From positions 1 through 11,862 of the forward strand of contig BNVT01000029.1 of assembly GCA_025998295.1 (NCBI GenBank): a DNA stretch of 11,862 nucleotides, read 5' to 3'. How positions within the stretch are numbered: position 1 is the first letter of the stretch; every line of letters starts with the position of its first letter. This DNA is from Endomicrobiia bacterium (GTDB lineage: Bacteria > Elusimicrobiota > Endomicrobiia > Endomicrobiales > Endomicrobiaceae). The notes below the pieces were generated by a model. It was given only the letters and a program-made list of their open reading frames with translations. It was not told the DNA's origin and ran no database searches. Shown piece by piece: positions 5,801 through 11,862 of this stretch. Made by a program: the position numbers and the translations under genes.

Positions 5801-6504
5801 TGTCTAGAGTTGCAGAGGGAAAGTAAGAAGTAAGTAGCGATTATATATACAAATGTTGAAATCTTTATATAATTAAAGCTATAGGGGTAGGTTTGTAAAG
5901 TTTTATATGTTAATACTATATTGCCTGATGCCAGTTGCAAGCTGTTAATCTAAATCTTTGCTAAAATAAATATTGGGACTGATATAATGCTTAAGTATAT
6001 AGTTTTTTCAAAGCGTTCATTTTTCTACTTTTTTGAATGTGTGTTAGATTTTCCCAGTGCATTAAAGTAAACAGTACATCTGTTACAATAATATCAAATA
6101 TAAAATAACGCAAAAAGACAAAAGCATAAGAAAGTTTGTATGTATGATAATTGTGTGAACTTACTTTTGTTTTTGTTTTAAAAAGAAAGCAAAAACAAAA
6201 CAAGAGATATCTTTCAAGCTCACACAGGCAATTTTTAGGCGTCAAAAACTCAAAAACAGTCTCCTCATCACAACAATATCACAAAAGCAGAACTTTATAT
6301 ACTTTACTGGGTTTATTTACAAGACAGCATCTCTTGTTTACTTCCCTAGTCTTTTTACCTTGGTACTATACTTTCGGATTCTGATGCCTTTACACTTTTT
6401 CTCCATAAAAAAGATGCAGCCAGCTAATTAGTTGATTACACTGTAAAAATATTTAACAATAAACATCTTGCATAATTAACATATAAAAGTACAATAGAAG
6501 TACT
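5801..6504. other. Long stretch without a recognised gene
   Basis: Seven hundred bases inside the insertion with no convincing coding frame. Short frames on both strands (about 77-84 codons at 5991-6384) lack start signals, are Phe/Lys/Leu-rich as AT-rich chance frames are, and resemble nothing I know. One AT-rich hairpin lies at 6165-6200. Possible degraded gene or insertion remains, unresolved. Confidence 0.5.
6165..6200. repeat. Perfect 11-bp inverted repeat, AT-rich hairpin
   Basis: TTTTGTTTTTG (6165-6175) and CAAAAACAAAA (6190-6200) around a 14-nt loop. Weak pairing because only two G-C pairs are present. Could act as an inefficient bidirectional terminator or be a chance feature. Confidence 0.4.
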
Positions 6505-6669
6505 ATGAAACAAAAAAAGAAAGCAGTTAGGTCAGATGTAATGGATTTAGTATTAATGGGAGTAAAGAAAGCATTTGATAAAAGAGTCAAGGATAGCAAG
6601 GAGAGAAGAGAAGAAAAGAAGAGAGAAGAAGAGAGAAGAAAAGAAAAGATAGGGCAAGTAGGTGAGTAA
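6505..6669 (+). CDS. Hypothetical 54-residue Lys/Glu/Arg-rich protein
   Basis: ATG at 6505, TAA at 6667-6669. The first half has a short amphipathic segment (SDVMDLVLMGVKKAF) and the second half is a highly charged helix of Lys, Glu and Arg, ending GQVGE. There is no membrane segment or known domain. No clear Shine-Dalgarno; AGTAC and GTACT form a small inverted repeat just upstream, and TTGCAT/TACAAT at 16-bp spacing is a weak promoter candidate. It lies within the insertion, just before the right inverted repeat region. A purine-only run covers 6598-6649. It may be a real small protein or an artefact of a purine-rich tract. Confidence 0.35.
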   Translation: MKQKKKAVRSDVMDLVLMGVKKAFDKRVKDSKERREEKKREEERRKEKIGQVGE

Positions 6670-6670
6670 A

Positions 6671-6785
6671 GCAGATACAGGACTTAACAGAACTCAAAAT
6701 CAAAATACATATAAACACACTAGTTCTAAGCAAATACAGATTTAGTAGGACTTAGACAAAATACATACAAACACACTAACCCTAA
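6671..6785 (+). repeat. Imperfect tandem duplication, 59- and 56-bp units
   Basis: Units 6671-6729 and 6730-6785 both begin GCAGATACAG or GCAAATACAG and end with AAAATACAT(A/C)(T/C)AAACACACTA. In one frame both encode NTYKHT, suggesting a degraded repeated coding sequence, but stops interrupt it. Confidence 0.6.
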
Positions 6786-7062
6786 AAAAAGAGATCAAAG
6801 AAGCACTCACTGACAAAAGAAGATAAGGAGTTAAATAGGGAGATTTCATCAGATGATTATAGTGGAAAATGTCAAAGTATTTGTTAAAAGGTTCAAAGAT
6901 GACCTATAGTGGAAAATGTCAAAGTATTTGTTAAAAGGCTCAAAATAGTCTATAAAGAATAGATATAGTAATTACAAAAGACCTTTTGGACTGCGATTTA
7001 ACTCCAAGTTGCAGGTATTTGTAATTCTAGAATTTAATACTTAAGGTTTGTAAGAGGTCTAA
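6761..7062 (-). repeat. Right inverted repeat of the rmuC-pyrK insertion
   Basis: Reverse-complement counterpart of 4841-5097, about 45 bp longer because it contains an internal 47-bp tandem duplication (6858-6904 and 6905-6951). The outer end reads GAGGTCTAA, mirror of TTAGACCTC at the left end. Confidence 0.88.
6858..6951 (+). repeat. 47-bp tandem duplication inside the right inverted repeat
   Basis: TATAGTGGAAAATGTCAAAG begins both units (6858 and 6905) and the similarity continues through TTTGTTAAAAGG. The left inverted repeat has one copy, so the duplication arose after the two repeats separated. Confidence 0.85.
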
Positions 7063-7064
7063 TA

Positions 7065-7216
7065 ATGGCTGCCTTTGCTGATGTTGGGATGTATTAGCTG
7101 AATCAATACAAAGAAACGAGCAAGAAGAAGACAAAGCAGTTTTGGCACAAAAATCAGAACAATGCCTTAAAAAAATGGGTACCTATGTGTTACAATACAA
7201 TTTACTTGTTCGTTAA
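7065..7216 (+). pseudogene. Broken small ORF beside the insertion
   Basis: ATG at 7065 encodes MAAFADV then stops early in that frame. From 7085 another frame runs WDVLAESIQRNEQEE and on to TAA at 7214-7216, ending YVLQYNLLVR. Removing two bases near 7083 would give one continuous ~50-residue Gln/Glu-rich helical protein. I do not recognise the family. It starts directly at the outer edge of the right inverted repeat, so it could also be the 3' part of a gene cut by the insertion. Confidence 0.4.
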
Positions 7217-7252
7217 TTTGAACCCCCAAAATTAGTTTTTAGTGAGGGTTGT

Positions 7253-8008
7253 ATGCCTACATTTAAAAGGTTTGATAAAAGTTATAAAATAATTTCCAAT
7301 AAAGAGATATGCACAGGTTATTTTGAGTTAAAAATTAGAGTGGGGGATGTTGCGGGGTATTGTTCTCCGGGACAATTCTTTATGATAGGTGTTCCCGGTG
7401 TTTTTTTGCGCCGTCCGATAAGTATTCATGACGTTAAAAGAGATGTTTTAAGTTTTTTATATAAAGTCGTTGGAAAAGGTACAAAAATCTTGTCTGCAAT
7501 GCAGTCAGACAAACTGCAGCTTTTGGGGCCTCTTGGCAAAGGATATAATCTAGAAACTTATAAAAAATCAAATCCCATTATTGTTGCGGGTGGTACCGGA
7601 ATAGCGTCAGTTTATTTTCTTGCCACCAAATTGGAAAAAAAAGGAACTTTATATTACGGTGCGCGTTCAAAAAGAGATTTACTGTGCCTCGATAAGTTTA
7701 AAAAAATGGGTTGGGAAATTATTGCTTCTACCGAGGATGGTTCAAAAGGACATAAAGGCTATATTACTGATGCATTATCAGAAAAATTAGATGAAAATGA
7801 CGTTATATTTGTTTGCGGGCCTACTCCCATGCTTAGAAAAGTTTTACAGATTGCAAAATCAAAAAATGTAAGAGGATTTGTATCGCTTGAAGAAAAAATG
7901 GCATGCGGTGTAGGAAACTGTCAGGGCTGCGCCATAAAAATAAATGGTCAGATAAAAATGACGTGCAAAGACGGGCCTGTTTTTAAAATTGAACAGGTGG
8001 AATTGTAA
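7253..8008 (+). CDS. pyrK: Dihydroorotate dehydrogenase B electron-transfer subunit
   Basis: A 251-residue iron-sulfur flavoprotein of the ferredoxin-NADP reductase superfamily. In class 1B dihydroorotate dehydrogenase it passes electrons from the PyrD flavin to NAD+ during pyrimidine synthesis. The order is canonical: FAD-binding beta-barrel with LRRPISIHD (R53-D60), NAD-binding part beginning IVAGGTGIAS (~residue 108-118), CGPTPML, and C-terminal 2Fe-2S ligands C218, C223, C226 and C238 (ACGVGNCQGC ... TCKDGPVF). ATG at 7253 has GAGG with ~5-nt spacing. No pyrD accompanies it: downstream is decayed sequence. It may therefore work with a PyrD encoded elsewhere, or as a stand-alone NAD(P)H:acceptor reductase. 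AACCC (7221) and GGGTT (7244) could pair and shield the ribosome-binding site, a weak regulatory hint. Confidence 0.9.
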   Translation: MPTFKRFDKSYKIISNKEICTGYFELKIRVGDVAGYCSPGQFFMIGVPGVFLRRPISIHDVKRDVLSFLYKVVGKGTKILSAMQSDKLQLLGPLGKGYNLETYKKSNPIIVAGGTGIASVYFLATKLEKKGTLYYGARSKRDLLCLDKFKKMGWEIIASTEDGSKGHKGYITDALSEKLDENDVIFVCGPTPMLRKVLQIAKSKNVRGFVSLEEKMACGVGNCQGCAIKINGQIKMTCKDGPVFKIEQVEL

Positions 8009-8016
8009 AGTATTGA

Positions 8017-8190
8017 GATAATTTTATAAAACCTTGCAAATACGATTCAACAGAATTTATTGCAAATCCAAATAGTTGCAACGTTTTTGAGCTGGTTAAC
8101 GGTAAGTTGGAATTTATAAGAAGAGAGTTTGTAAATGAAGAAGAGGAAGTCTTTTATCGCAGATGTAGTAAAAAACAAAAATTGAAATAG
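8017..8190 (+). pseudogene. Start-less ORF remnant downstream of pyrK
   Basis: Open from 8017 to TAG at 8188-8190 with protein-like composition (KYDSTEFIANPNSCNVFELV, then a charged tail FVNEEEEVFYRRCSKK), but no ATG, GTG or TTG in a plausible position and no ribosome-binding site. It follows pyrK by 8 bp. Not recognised; probably the 3' end of a gene removed by deletion, perhaps part of the same lost module as the methyltransferase fragment that follows. Confidence 0.4.
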
Positions 8191-8192
8191 CA

Positions 8193-8361
8193 ATGAAAGA
8201 ATATTACTTAAGAAAAGAATTTACACTGTACAATGGCGACTGTGTTGATGTTTTAAAATCGTTACCTGCAAGTTCCGTAGAGAAGTTTGCGACCAAGAAT
8301 TGCCAAAGTAGCTTTAGGAATGTTAAGCACTATAAGGGCTAGAGAACATAACAAGCTATAG
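8193..8361 (+). pseudogene. Truncated DNA methyltransferase (N4/N6 type) remnant
   Basis: ATG at 8193. The first 30 residues read MKEYYLRKEFTLYNGDC followed by VDVLKSLPASSVE, the typical N-terminus of site-specific DNA methyltransferases (FxGDCxxxLxxLPxxSV), which is normally followed at once by the (D/N)PP(Y/W) catalytic motif. Here the sequence instead changes at about 8283; the original frame ends at TAG 8340-8342. A second frame from 8281 gives RPRIAKVALGMLSTIRAREH, ending at TAG 8359-8361, and looks like the C-terminus of some protein. No catalytic or SAM-binding core remains. Best read as an internal-deletion pseudogene of a restriction-modification or orphan methyltransferase. Confidence 0.6.
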
Positions 8362-8390
8362 TCATTGATTTTATGTTGATATCACGGCAA

Positions 8391-8492
8391 ATGTATAAAA
8401 AACATGCTTTATCGATTGTTGTTTTTCTGCTTGCAAGTTGCCGTGCAATAGATGATGAGTGTTGTAGTCAACTATCTCTACAAAAAAAATAG
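8391..8492 (+). CDS. Mini-lipoprotein, 33 residues
   Basis: ATG at 8391, TAG at 8490-8492. Lysines at residues 3-4, a hydrophobic core and a textbook LLASC lipobox with Cys17 make a complete lipoprotein signal peptide. The mature part is only 17 residues (CRAIDDECCSQLSLQKK). An in-frame ATG at 8373 would extend it by six residues. No Shine-Dalgarno is evident. It lies just upstream of ferredoxin. It could be a functional small lipoprotein of entericidin-like size, or the preserved head of a truncated gene. No similarity to the leader cassette of the two other lipoproteins. Confidence 0.45.
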   Translation: MYKKHALSIVVFLLASCRAIDDECCSQLSLQKK

Positions 8493-8512
8493 AAAAAGGG
8501 GATACGTGCAAA

Positions 8513-8692
8513 ATGGCTTACCAAATTGATGAAACTGTATGTGTAGGATGCGGAGCATGCGCAGGCAACTGTCCTGTTGCAGCTATAAATCAAAAAGAAG
8601 ATAAGTACGAAATTGATCCAGAAACATGCGTAAGTTGCGGCGCATGCGAATCAACTTGTCCTGTAAGCGCAATTTCTAAAGAAACAAGGTAG
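8513..8692 (+). CDS. 2[4Fe-4S] bacterial-type ferredoxin
   Basis: 59 residues with two CxxCxxCxxxCP motifs: CVGCGACAGNCP (C10, C13, C16, C20) and CVSCGACESTCP (C39, C42, C45, C49), the full clostridial-type ligand set for two 4Fe-4S clusters. A cytosolic low-potential electron carrier, typically serving pyruvate:ferredoxin oxidoreductase or hydrogenases in anaerobes. ATG at 8513 with AAAAAGGGG at 8493-8501. Its TAG (8690-8692) abuts the uppS start, so the two are likely co-transcribed, although no functional link is known. Its presence suggests an anaerobic metabolism. Confidence 0.95.
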   Translation: MAYQIDETVCVGCGACAGNCPVAAINQKEDKYEIDPETCVSCGACESTCPVSAISKETR

Positions 8693-8698
8693 TTGTGT

Positions 8699-9400
8699 GT
8701 GATACCTAGACACGTAGCAATTATTATGGACGGAAATGGCAGATGGGCAAAGAAAAGGTCTTTGCCTAGGGTTTTCGGTCATAAGCAAGGTGTCAAAACC
8801 GTAAAGAAGATTGTTAAGGCTGCAGATAGCATTGGTATCAAGATTTTTACAATCTATGCTTTTTCTACCGAAAATTGGAAGAGACCACAGTTTGAAATCG
8901 ATGTTTTGTTTTCTTTGCTCCGACAGTTCATAAAAAAAGATTTGAAAGAGCTGAGTGGCTGTGGGGTTAAGTTAAGAATATTGGGCGATTTGTCAAAATT
9001 CCCTGAAAACATAATAAAGGAAATTAAAGCCGCTTGTAAAATTATGTCAAAGAATACAGGCCTTGAGCTAAACATAGCTTTAAATTATGGCGCTAGACAG
9101 GAACTTATACGCGCTTTTAAGAAGATGGCAAAGCAAGGTATAAAAAAGCCTACGGAAGAAATAGTGTCGTCTCTTCTGTATACCATTGGGCAAGCCGATC
9201 CCGATTTGCTCATCCGCACCTCAGGAGAGTTTAGAGTATCTAATTTTCTTCTTTGGCAAATCGCGTATTCTGAAATTTACGTAACAGATAAGCTATGGCC
9301 TGATTTTACACAGCATGATTTAAAAGAAGCGGTAGCTGAATTTCAAAGAAGAGAAAGACGTTTCGGCGGAATTTGCGACAAATCGTCAACTGGAAAATAA
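8699..9400 (+). CDS. uppS: Undecaprenyl diphosphate synthase (cis-prenyltransferase)
   Basis: Condenses isopentenyl diphosphate units onto farnesyl diphosphate to make the C55 lipid carrier for peptidoglycan and other envelope polymers. Motifs are complete: HVAIIMDGNGRWA with the catalytic Asp, FGHKQG, YAFSTENWKRP, LNYGARQEL, DLLIRTSGEFRVSNFLLWQ, SEIYVTDKLWPDF, and RRERRFGG at the C-terminus. About 233 residues, a normal length. GTG at 8699 has AAGG at 8686-8689 with 9-nt spacing; TTG at 8693 directly after the ferredoxin stop would add two residues but is too close to that site. cdsA follows after 38 bp, the usual partner order in lipid operons. Confidence 0.95.
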   Translation: MIPRHVAIIMDGNGRWAKKRSLPRVFGHKQGVKTVKKIVKAADSIGIKIFTIYAFSTENWKRPQFEIDVLFSLLRQFIKKDLKELSGCGVKLRILGDLSKFPENIIKEIKAACKIMSKNTGLELNIALNYGARQELIRAFKKMAKQGIKKPTEEIVSSLLYTIGQADPDLLIRTSGEFRVSNFLLWQIAYSEIYVTDKLWPDFTQHDLKEAVAEFQRRERRFGGICDKSSTGK

Positions 9401-9438
9401 AATAGTTGCCCATGTAAATAATTAACAGGAGCAAGTGT

Positions 9439-10236
9439 ATGTTATCAGCTAGAATATTAACTGCAATAGTGGGAATACCTCTTGTTTTTGCGTGTGTATA
9501 TTGCAGTGATATTTCTTTTTATATAATGATGTTTATTGCATCGCTTTTATGTGTTCAAGAATGTCTTACTATATCGAAAAAATATAATCCTCATACTTTT
9601 GTTTCGCTTTTAATGGCGGCTGTATTTTTTTTATTTTTGTACTTCTTTAAATATTTTCCATTGGATAAAACTGCATTTTCGGCTGTTGCAATGATGCTTG
9701 TTCTTTTTGGAATAGAAATTTTTAACAAAAACCCGTATATGTGCGTAGAAAGAATAGCTACGTCTTTTTTAATGTCTTTTTTTATTCCATTGTCATTAAT
9801 GCATATGGTGTATATACGTAGTTTAAACGGCGGTATAAAATTGGTATTTTTTCTTTTTATAGTTATTTGGGTGTTAGATACTGCAGCTTATGCTTTTGGA
9901 TCTATATTTGGCAAACATAAACTTGCGCAAAATGTCAGTCCCAATAAGACGATAGGGGGAGCAGTCGCTGGAGTTATTTGTGGTATTTTTGCCGCTATTG
10001 TCTGCAGACATATATTTATGAAAGATATTTTAACGTTATGCCAAGCATTTGTGCTTGGACTTGTAATCGCGGTTACAGGACAGCTTTCAGATCTTGCCCA
10101 GTCCCTTATAAAAAGAGACGGTAATGTTAAAGATTCGGGCAAAATAATACCTGGACACGGCGGGGTTTTTGACAGATTCGATTCTTACATATTTGCTGCT
10201 CCTGCGGTATATTACGTTTTACAAATTTCACGATAA
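9439..10236 (+). CDS. cdsA: Phosphatidate cytidylyltransferase (CDP-diglyceride synthase)
   Basis: Integral membrane enzyme making CDP-diacylglycerol from phosphatidic acid and CTP, the precursor of phosphatidylglycerol and thus of cardiolipin made by the Cls-type enzyme in this window. 265 residues with about eight hydrophobic segments. The family signature is intact near the C-terminus: SLIKRDGNVKDSG followed by IIPGHGGVFDRFDS. ATG at 9439 has AGGAG ~8 nt upstream. In many bacteria dxr follows cdsA; here a short non-coding gap and an unrelated repeat protein follow, so the cluster is rearranged. Confidence 0.95.
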   Translation: MLSARILTAIVGIPLVFACVYCSDISFYIMMFIASLLCVQECLTISKKYNPHTFVSLLMAAVFFLFLYFFKYFPLDKTAFSAVAMMLVLFGIEIFNKNPYMCVERIATSFLMSFFIPLSLMHMVYIRSLNGGIKLVFFLFIVIWVLDTAAYAFGSIFGKHKLAQNVSPNKTIGGAVAGVICGIFAAIVCRHIFMKDILTLCQAFVLGLVIAVTGQLSDLAQSLIKRDGNVKDSGKIIPGHGGVFDRFDSYIFAAPAVYYVLQISR

Positions 10237-10290
10237 ACAAGTCCTGTCGCTTGCGTCGTTGTCAATGTATAAAGTCTCTAAATACCGCGA

Positions 10291-10307
10291 CTTGCACACA
10301 TTGCAAG
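10291..10307. promoter_or_regulatory. Perfect 6-bp stem hairpin between cdsA and the repeat protein
   Basis: CTTGCA (10291-10296) and TGCAAG (10302-10307) with a 5-nt loop. There is no T-tract, so it is not a typical terminator. It might be a protein site or leader structure in the 151-bp gap, which otherwise shows no gene. Confidence 0.25.
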
Positions 10308-10929
10308 AGTAACTATACGATTGGCCATTGTCATTGTCCTACGGGCAAGTGTTCCTTGCACCTTGCGTTGTTTAAAATGGAGAAACCATGAAAAAACAAA
10401 AATTTAGAAAAAACAGACCGTACATGAAAAATATATTAGCAATAACAGCAATGTTTGTTTGTACTAGCATTTGTTTGGGAGAATATACAACAACGATTAA
10501 CTCTGATCTTACTTATGATGGTGGAGATGGACAAAGACTTGCCCCTCCTGTCGCTGGTAATTCTGATAAAGCGAATGGAACCCGTAATGATGCTGGCATT
10601 TTTCCGCAAGACCCAAACAAATGTACTTTAATTATCGAAGAAGGAGCAAGCGTTGGACGGGCAAGTGGCGCTTGTATTGGTGCTAGTAGTTCTATTTCAT
10701 CGATGACATAAACGAAGTTATCGTAAACGGAGGTGATTTTAATAATAATTGCATTGATGGCGCTACTGCTATCGGTGTAGGATCAGATGTTAACGTTAAT
10801 AATAATAAAGTCAAAATTAATGCAGGAAACGGTATAAGGAGTGTTCATGGCGGATATACAACAATTGGAACAGTTTCTAGTAATAAAGTATTAATAAAAA
10901 ACAAGGTGACAATTGACGAGGATGTTTAT

Positions 10930-11172
10930 GGCGGTTTTGTTTTCGGTAACGGAAAAGCGGAAAGTAATGAAGTTACAATCACTGGTGCAACTGTTGGCAG
11001 AGATGTTTCTGGCGGTTTTGTTTTCGGTAACGGAAACGCGGAAAGTAATGAAGTTACAATCACTGGTGCAACTGTTGGCAGAGATGTTTCTGGCGGTTAT
11101 GTTAACGGCAACGGAAACGCGGAAAGTAATGAAGTTACAATCGCTGACGCAACCGTTAACGGGGATGTTTTT
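10930..11172 (+). repeat. 81-bp (27-residue) repeats in the surface-protein passenger
   Basis: Three units at 10930-11010, 11011-11091 and 11092-11172, each encoding GG-aromatic-V-x-GNG-x-AESNEV and an ATV-x-x-DV ending. The first two are almost identical; the third has diverged. Each unit resembles a few rungs of a beta-helix. Confidence 0.85.
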
Positions 11173-11862
11173 GGTGGATACGTTAGTGATAATGGATCTG
11201 CAATCGATAATACAGTATCAATTAGTGGCGGGAAGATTGGTAATGACGATGATGATGATATTGACAGTGGAAACGTTTATGGCGGACGGGCATCCAATGG
11301 AACAGCTTTTAGTAATAAAGTATTTATAAAAAACGAAGCGACAATTGAAAGATTTGTTTATGGCGGTTGTGTTAACGGCAACGGAAACGCTAAAAATAAT
11401 GAGGTTACAATCACTGACGCAACTGTTAACATGAATGTTCTTGGTGGATACGTTAATCATAATGGATCTGCAATCGATAATACAGTATCAATTAGTGGCG
11501 GGAAGATTGGTAATGACGATGACGATGATATTGACAGTGGAAACGTTTATGGCGGACGGGCATCCAATGAAACAGCTTCTGGTAACAAAGTATTTATAAA
11601 AAACAAAGCGACAATTGGTTCCTCTGTTTATGGCGGTTGTGTTAACGGCAACGGAAACGCTAAAAATAATGAGGTTACAATCACTGACGCAACTGTTAAC
11701 AGGGATGTTTATGGCGGTTTTGTTAACGGCAATGACAATGGCAATGCCACTGGTAATACAATAACTATCGCAGGAACCCCGGAATTTGGAGAAAACACAA
11801 TATTATGCGGAGGTATTTGTGCTAACGAGAGATCTGACGCATTTACAGGCAATACATTAGTT
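11092..11862 (+). repeat. 270-bp (90-residue) superrepeats in the surface-protein passenger
   Basis: Units begin at 11092, 11362 and 11632 with GGYVNGNGNA or GGCVNGNGNA. The first two run full length and contain the Asp-rich loop NDDDDDIDSGNVYGG; the third diverges after ~100 bp. Exact 270-bp periodicity and high identity indicate recent duplication of a module composed of the shorter repeats. Confidence 0.85.

Larger units (their letters stand above)
4841..7062. mobile_element. Inverted-repeat-bounded insertion between rmuC and pyrK
   Basis: The ends are inverted copies beginning TTAGACCTCTT, matching over ~255 bp (left 4841-5097, right 6761-7062), and flank 1.7 kb. Inside are a decayed transposase C-terminus, the J-domain lipoprotein gene, a long non-coding stretch and a 54-codon ORF. 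If the element proper starts at GACCTC, both ends are flanked by TA, consistent with a TA target duplication as in the IS427-type IS5 group or IS630/Tc1-like elements; family assignment is inference. No intact transposase is present, so it is either non-autonomous or the product of two inversely oriented insertions plus a captured gene. Confidence 0.65.
10388..11862 (+). pseudogene. Secreted Gly/Asn-rich repeat protein (autotransporter-like passenger), frameshifted, partial at right edge
   Basis: ATG at 10388 has GGAG with 5-nt spacing (an in-frame ATG at 10424 is an alternative). A Sec signal peptide (KNILAITAMFVCTSICLG) is followed by a mature start EYTTTINSDLTYDGGDG. This frame stops at TAA 10709-10711. 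The next frame, open from 10690, continues the same type of sequence (DDINEVIVNGGDFNNN) to the window end without a stop, so one base is missing (or two extra) near 10690-10702. The long part is built of beta-strand repeats such as GGFVFGNGNAESNEVTITGA, VYGGRASNGTA and SISGGKIGN, with a five-Asp run; this pattern predicts a right-handed beta-helix surface or autotransporter passenger. Any beta-barrel or anchor is outside the window. Either a sequencing or assembly slip, phase variation, or true inactivation. Confidence 0.72.

Noticed and set aside
5991..6384. Opposing ORFs of 84 and 77 codons in the gene-poor stretch
   Set aside because: They overlap one another, have no ribosome-binding sites and show AT-driven composition without known motifs.
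10237..10387. tRNA or small RNA gene after cdsA
   Set aside because: No cloverleaf or T-loop consensus was found; only a short hairpin is present.
10913..11329. 138-codon ORF over the surface-protein repeats
   Set aside because: It is out of frame with the Gly/Asn-rich beta-helix frame; its apparent repeats are the frame-shifted shadow of the true ones.

Overview
The window is AT-rich DNA from a Gram-negative-type bacterium. Several features point to a host-restricted or endosymbiotic lifestyle: lipoprotein signal peptides, an autotransporter-like repeat protein, several decayed genes, insertion-element debris and duplicated surface-protein leaders. An Elusimicrobiota/Endomicrobium-like source would fit this mix, but that is inference; nothing in the sequence proves the taxon.

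Layout. (1) Positions 1-760, minus strand: a lipoprotein gene running off the left edge. It encodes 17 perfect heptads of an Ala/Glu/Gln/Arg coiled coil and lies behind three tandem 52-54 bp units, each carrying a complete sigma70-type promoter. (2) Positions 1071-4844, plus strand: an intact block of cardiolipin synthase/phospholipase D, a PD-(D/E)XK nuclease with Cas4/AddB-type cysteines, and RmuC. (3) Positions 4841-7062: an insertion bounded by ~255-300 bp inverted repeats. It carries a transposase remnant, a J-domain (HPD) lipoprotein, a long non-coding stretch and a 54-codon lysine/glutamate-rich ORF. The J-domain gene shares a 207-bp leader (promoter, micro-ORF, start, signal peptide, lipobox, mature N-terminus) with the coiled-coil lipoprotein at the left edge. 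(4) Positions 7065-8492: a broken small ORF, an intact pyrK-type dihydroorotate dehydrogenase electron-transfer subunit, remnants including the N-terminus of a DNA methyltransferase, and a 33-aa mini-lipoprotein. (5) Positions 8513-10236: a 2[4Fe-4S] ferredoxin, uppS and cdsA, closely packed. (6) Positions 10388-11862: a secreted Gly/Asn/Val-rich repeat protein, frameshifted near its start and open to the right edge.

How the genes fit together. UppS (lipid carrier for cell-wall synthesis), CdsA (CDP-diacylglycerol) and cardiolipin synthase are envelope-lipid functions; RmuC and the Cas4/AddB-like protein suggest DNA maintenance; PyrK and ferredoxin are redox proteins.

The most unusual observation is the leader cassette placed in front of two unrelated mature domains. 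Both copies carry the same reading-frame discontinuity, at a run of five A between the well-placed ATG and the lipoprotein signal peptide, while the downstream frames stay open. This suggests either a family of exported lipoproteins using recoding, or duplicated genes silenced before duplication.
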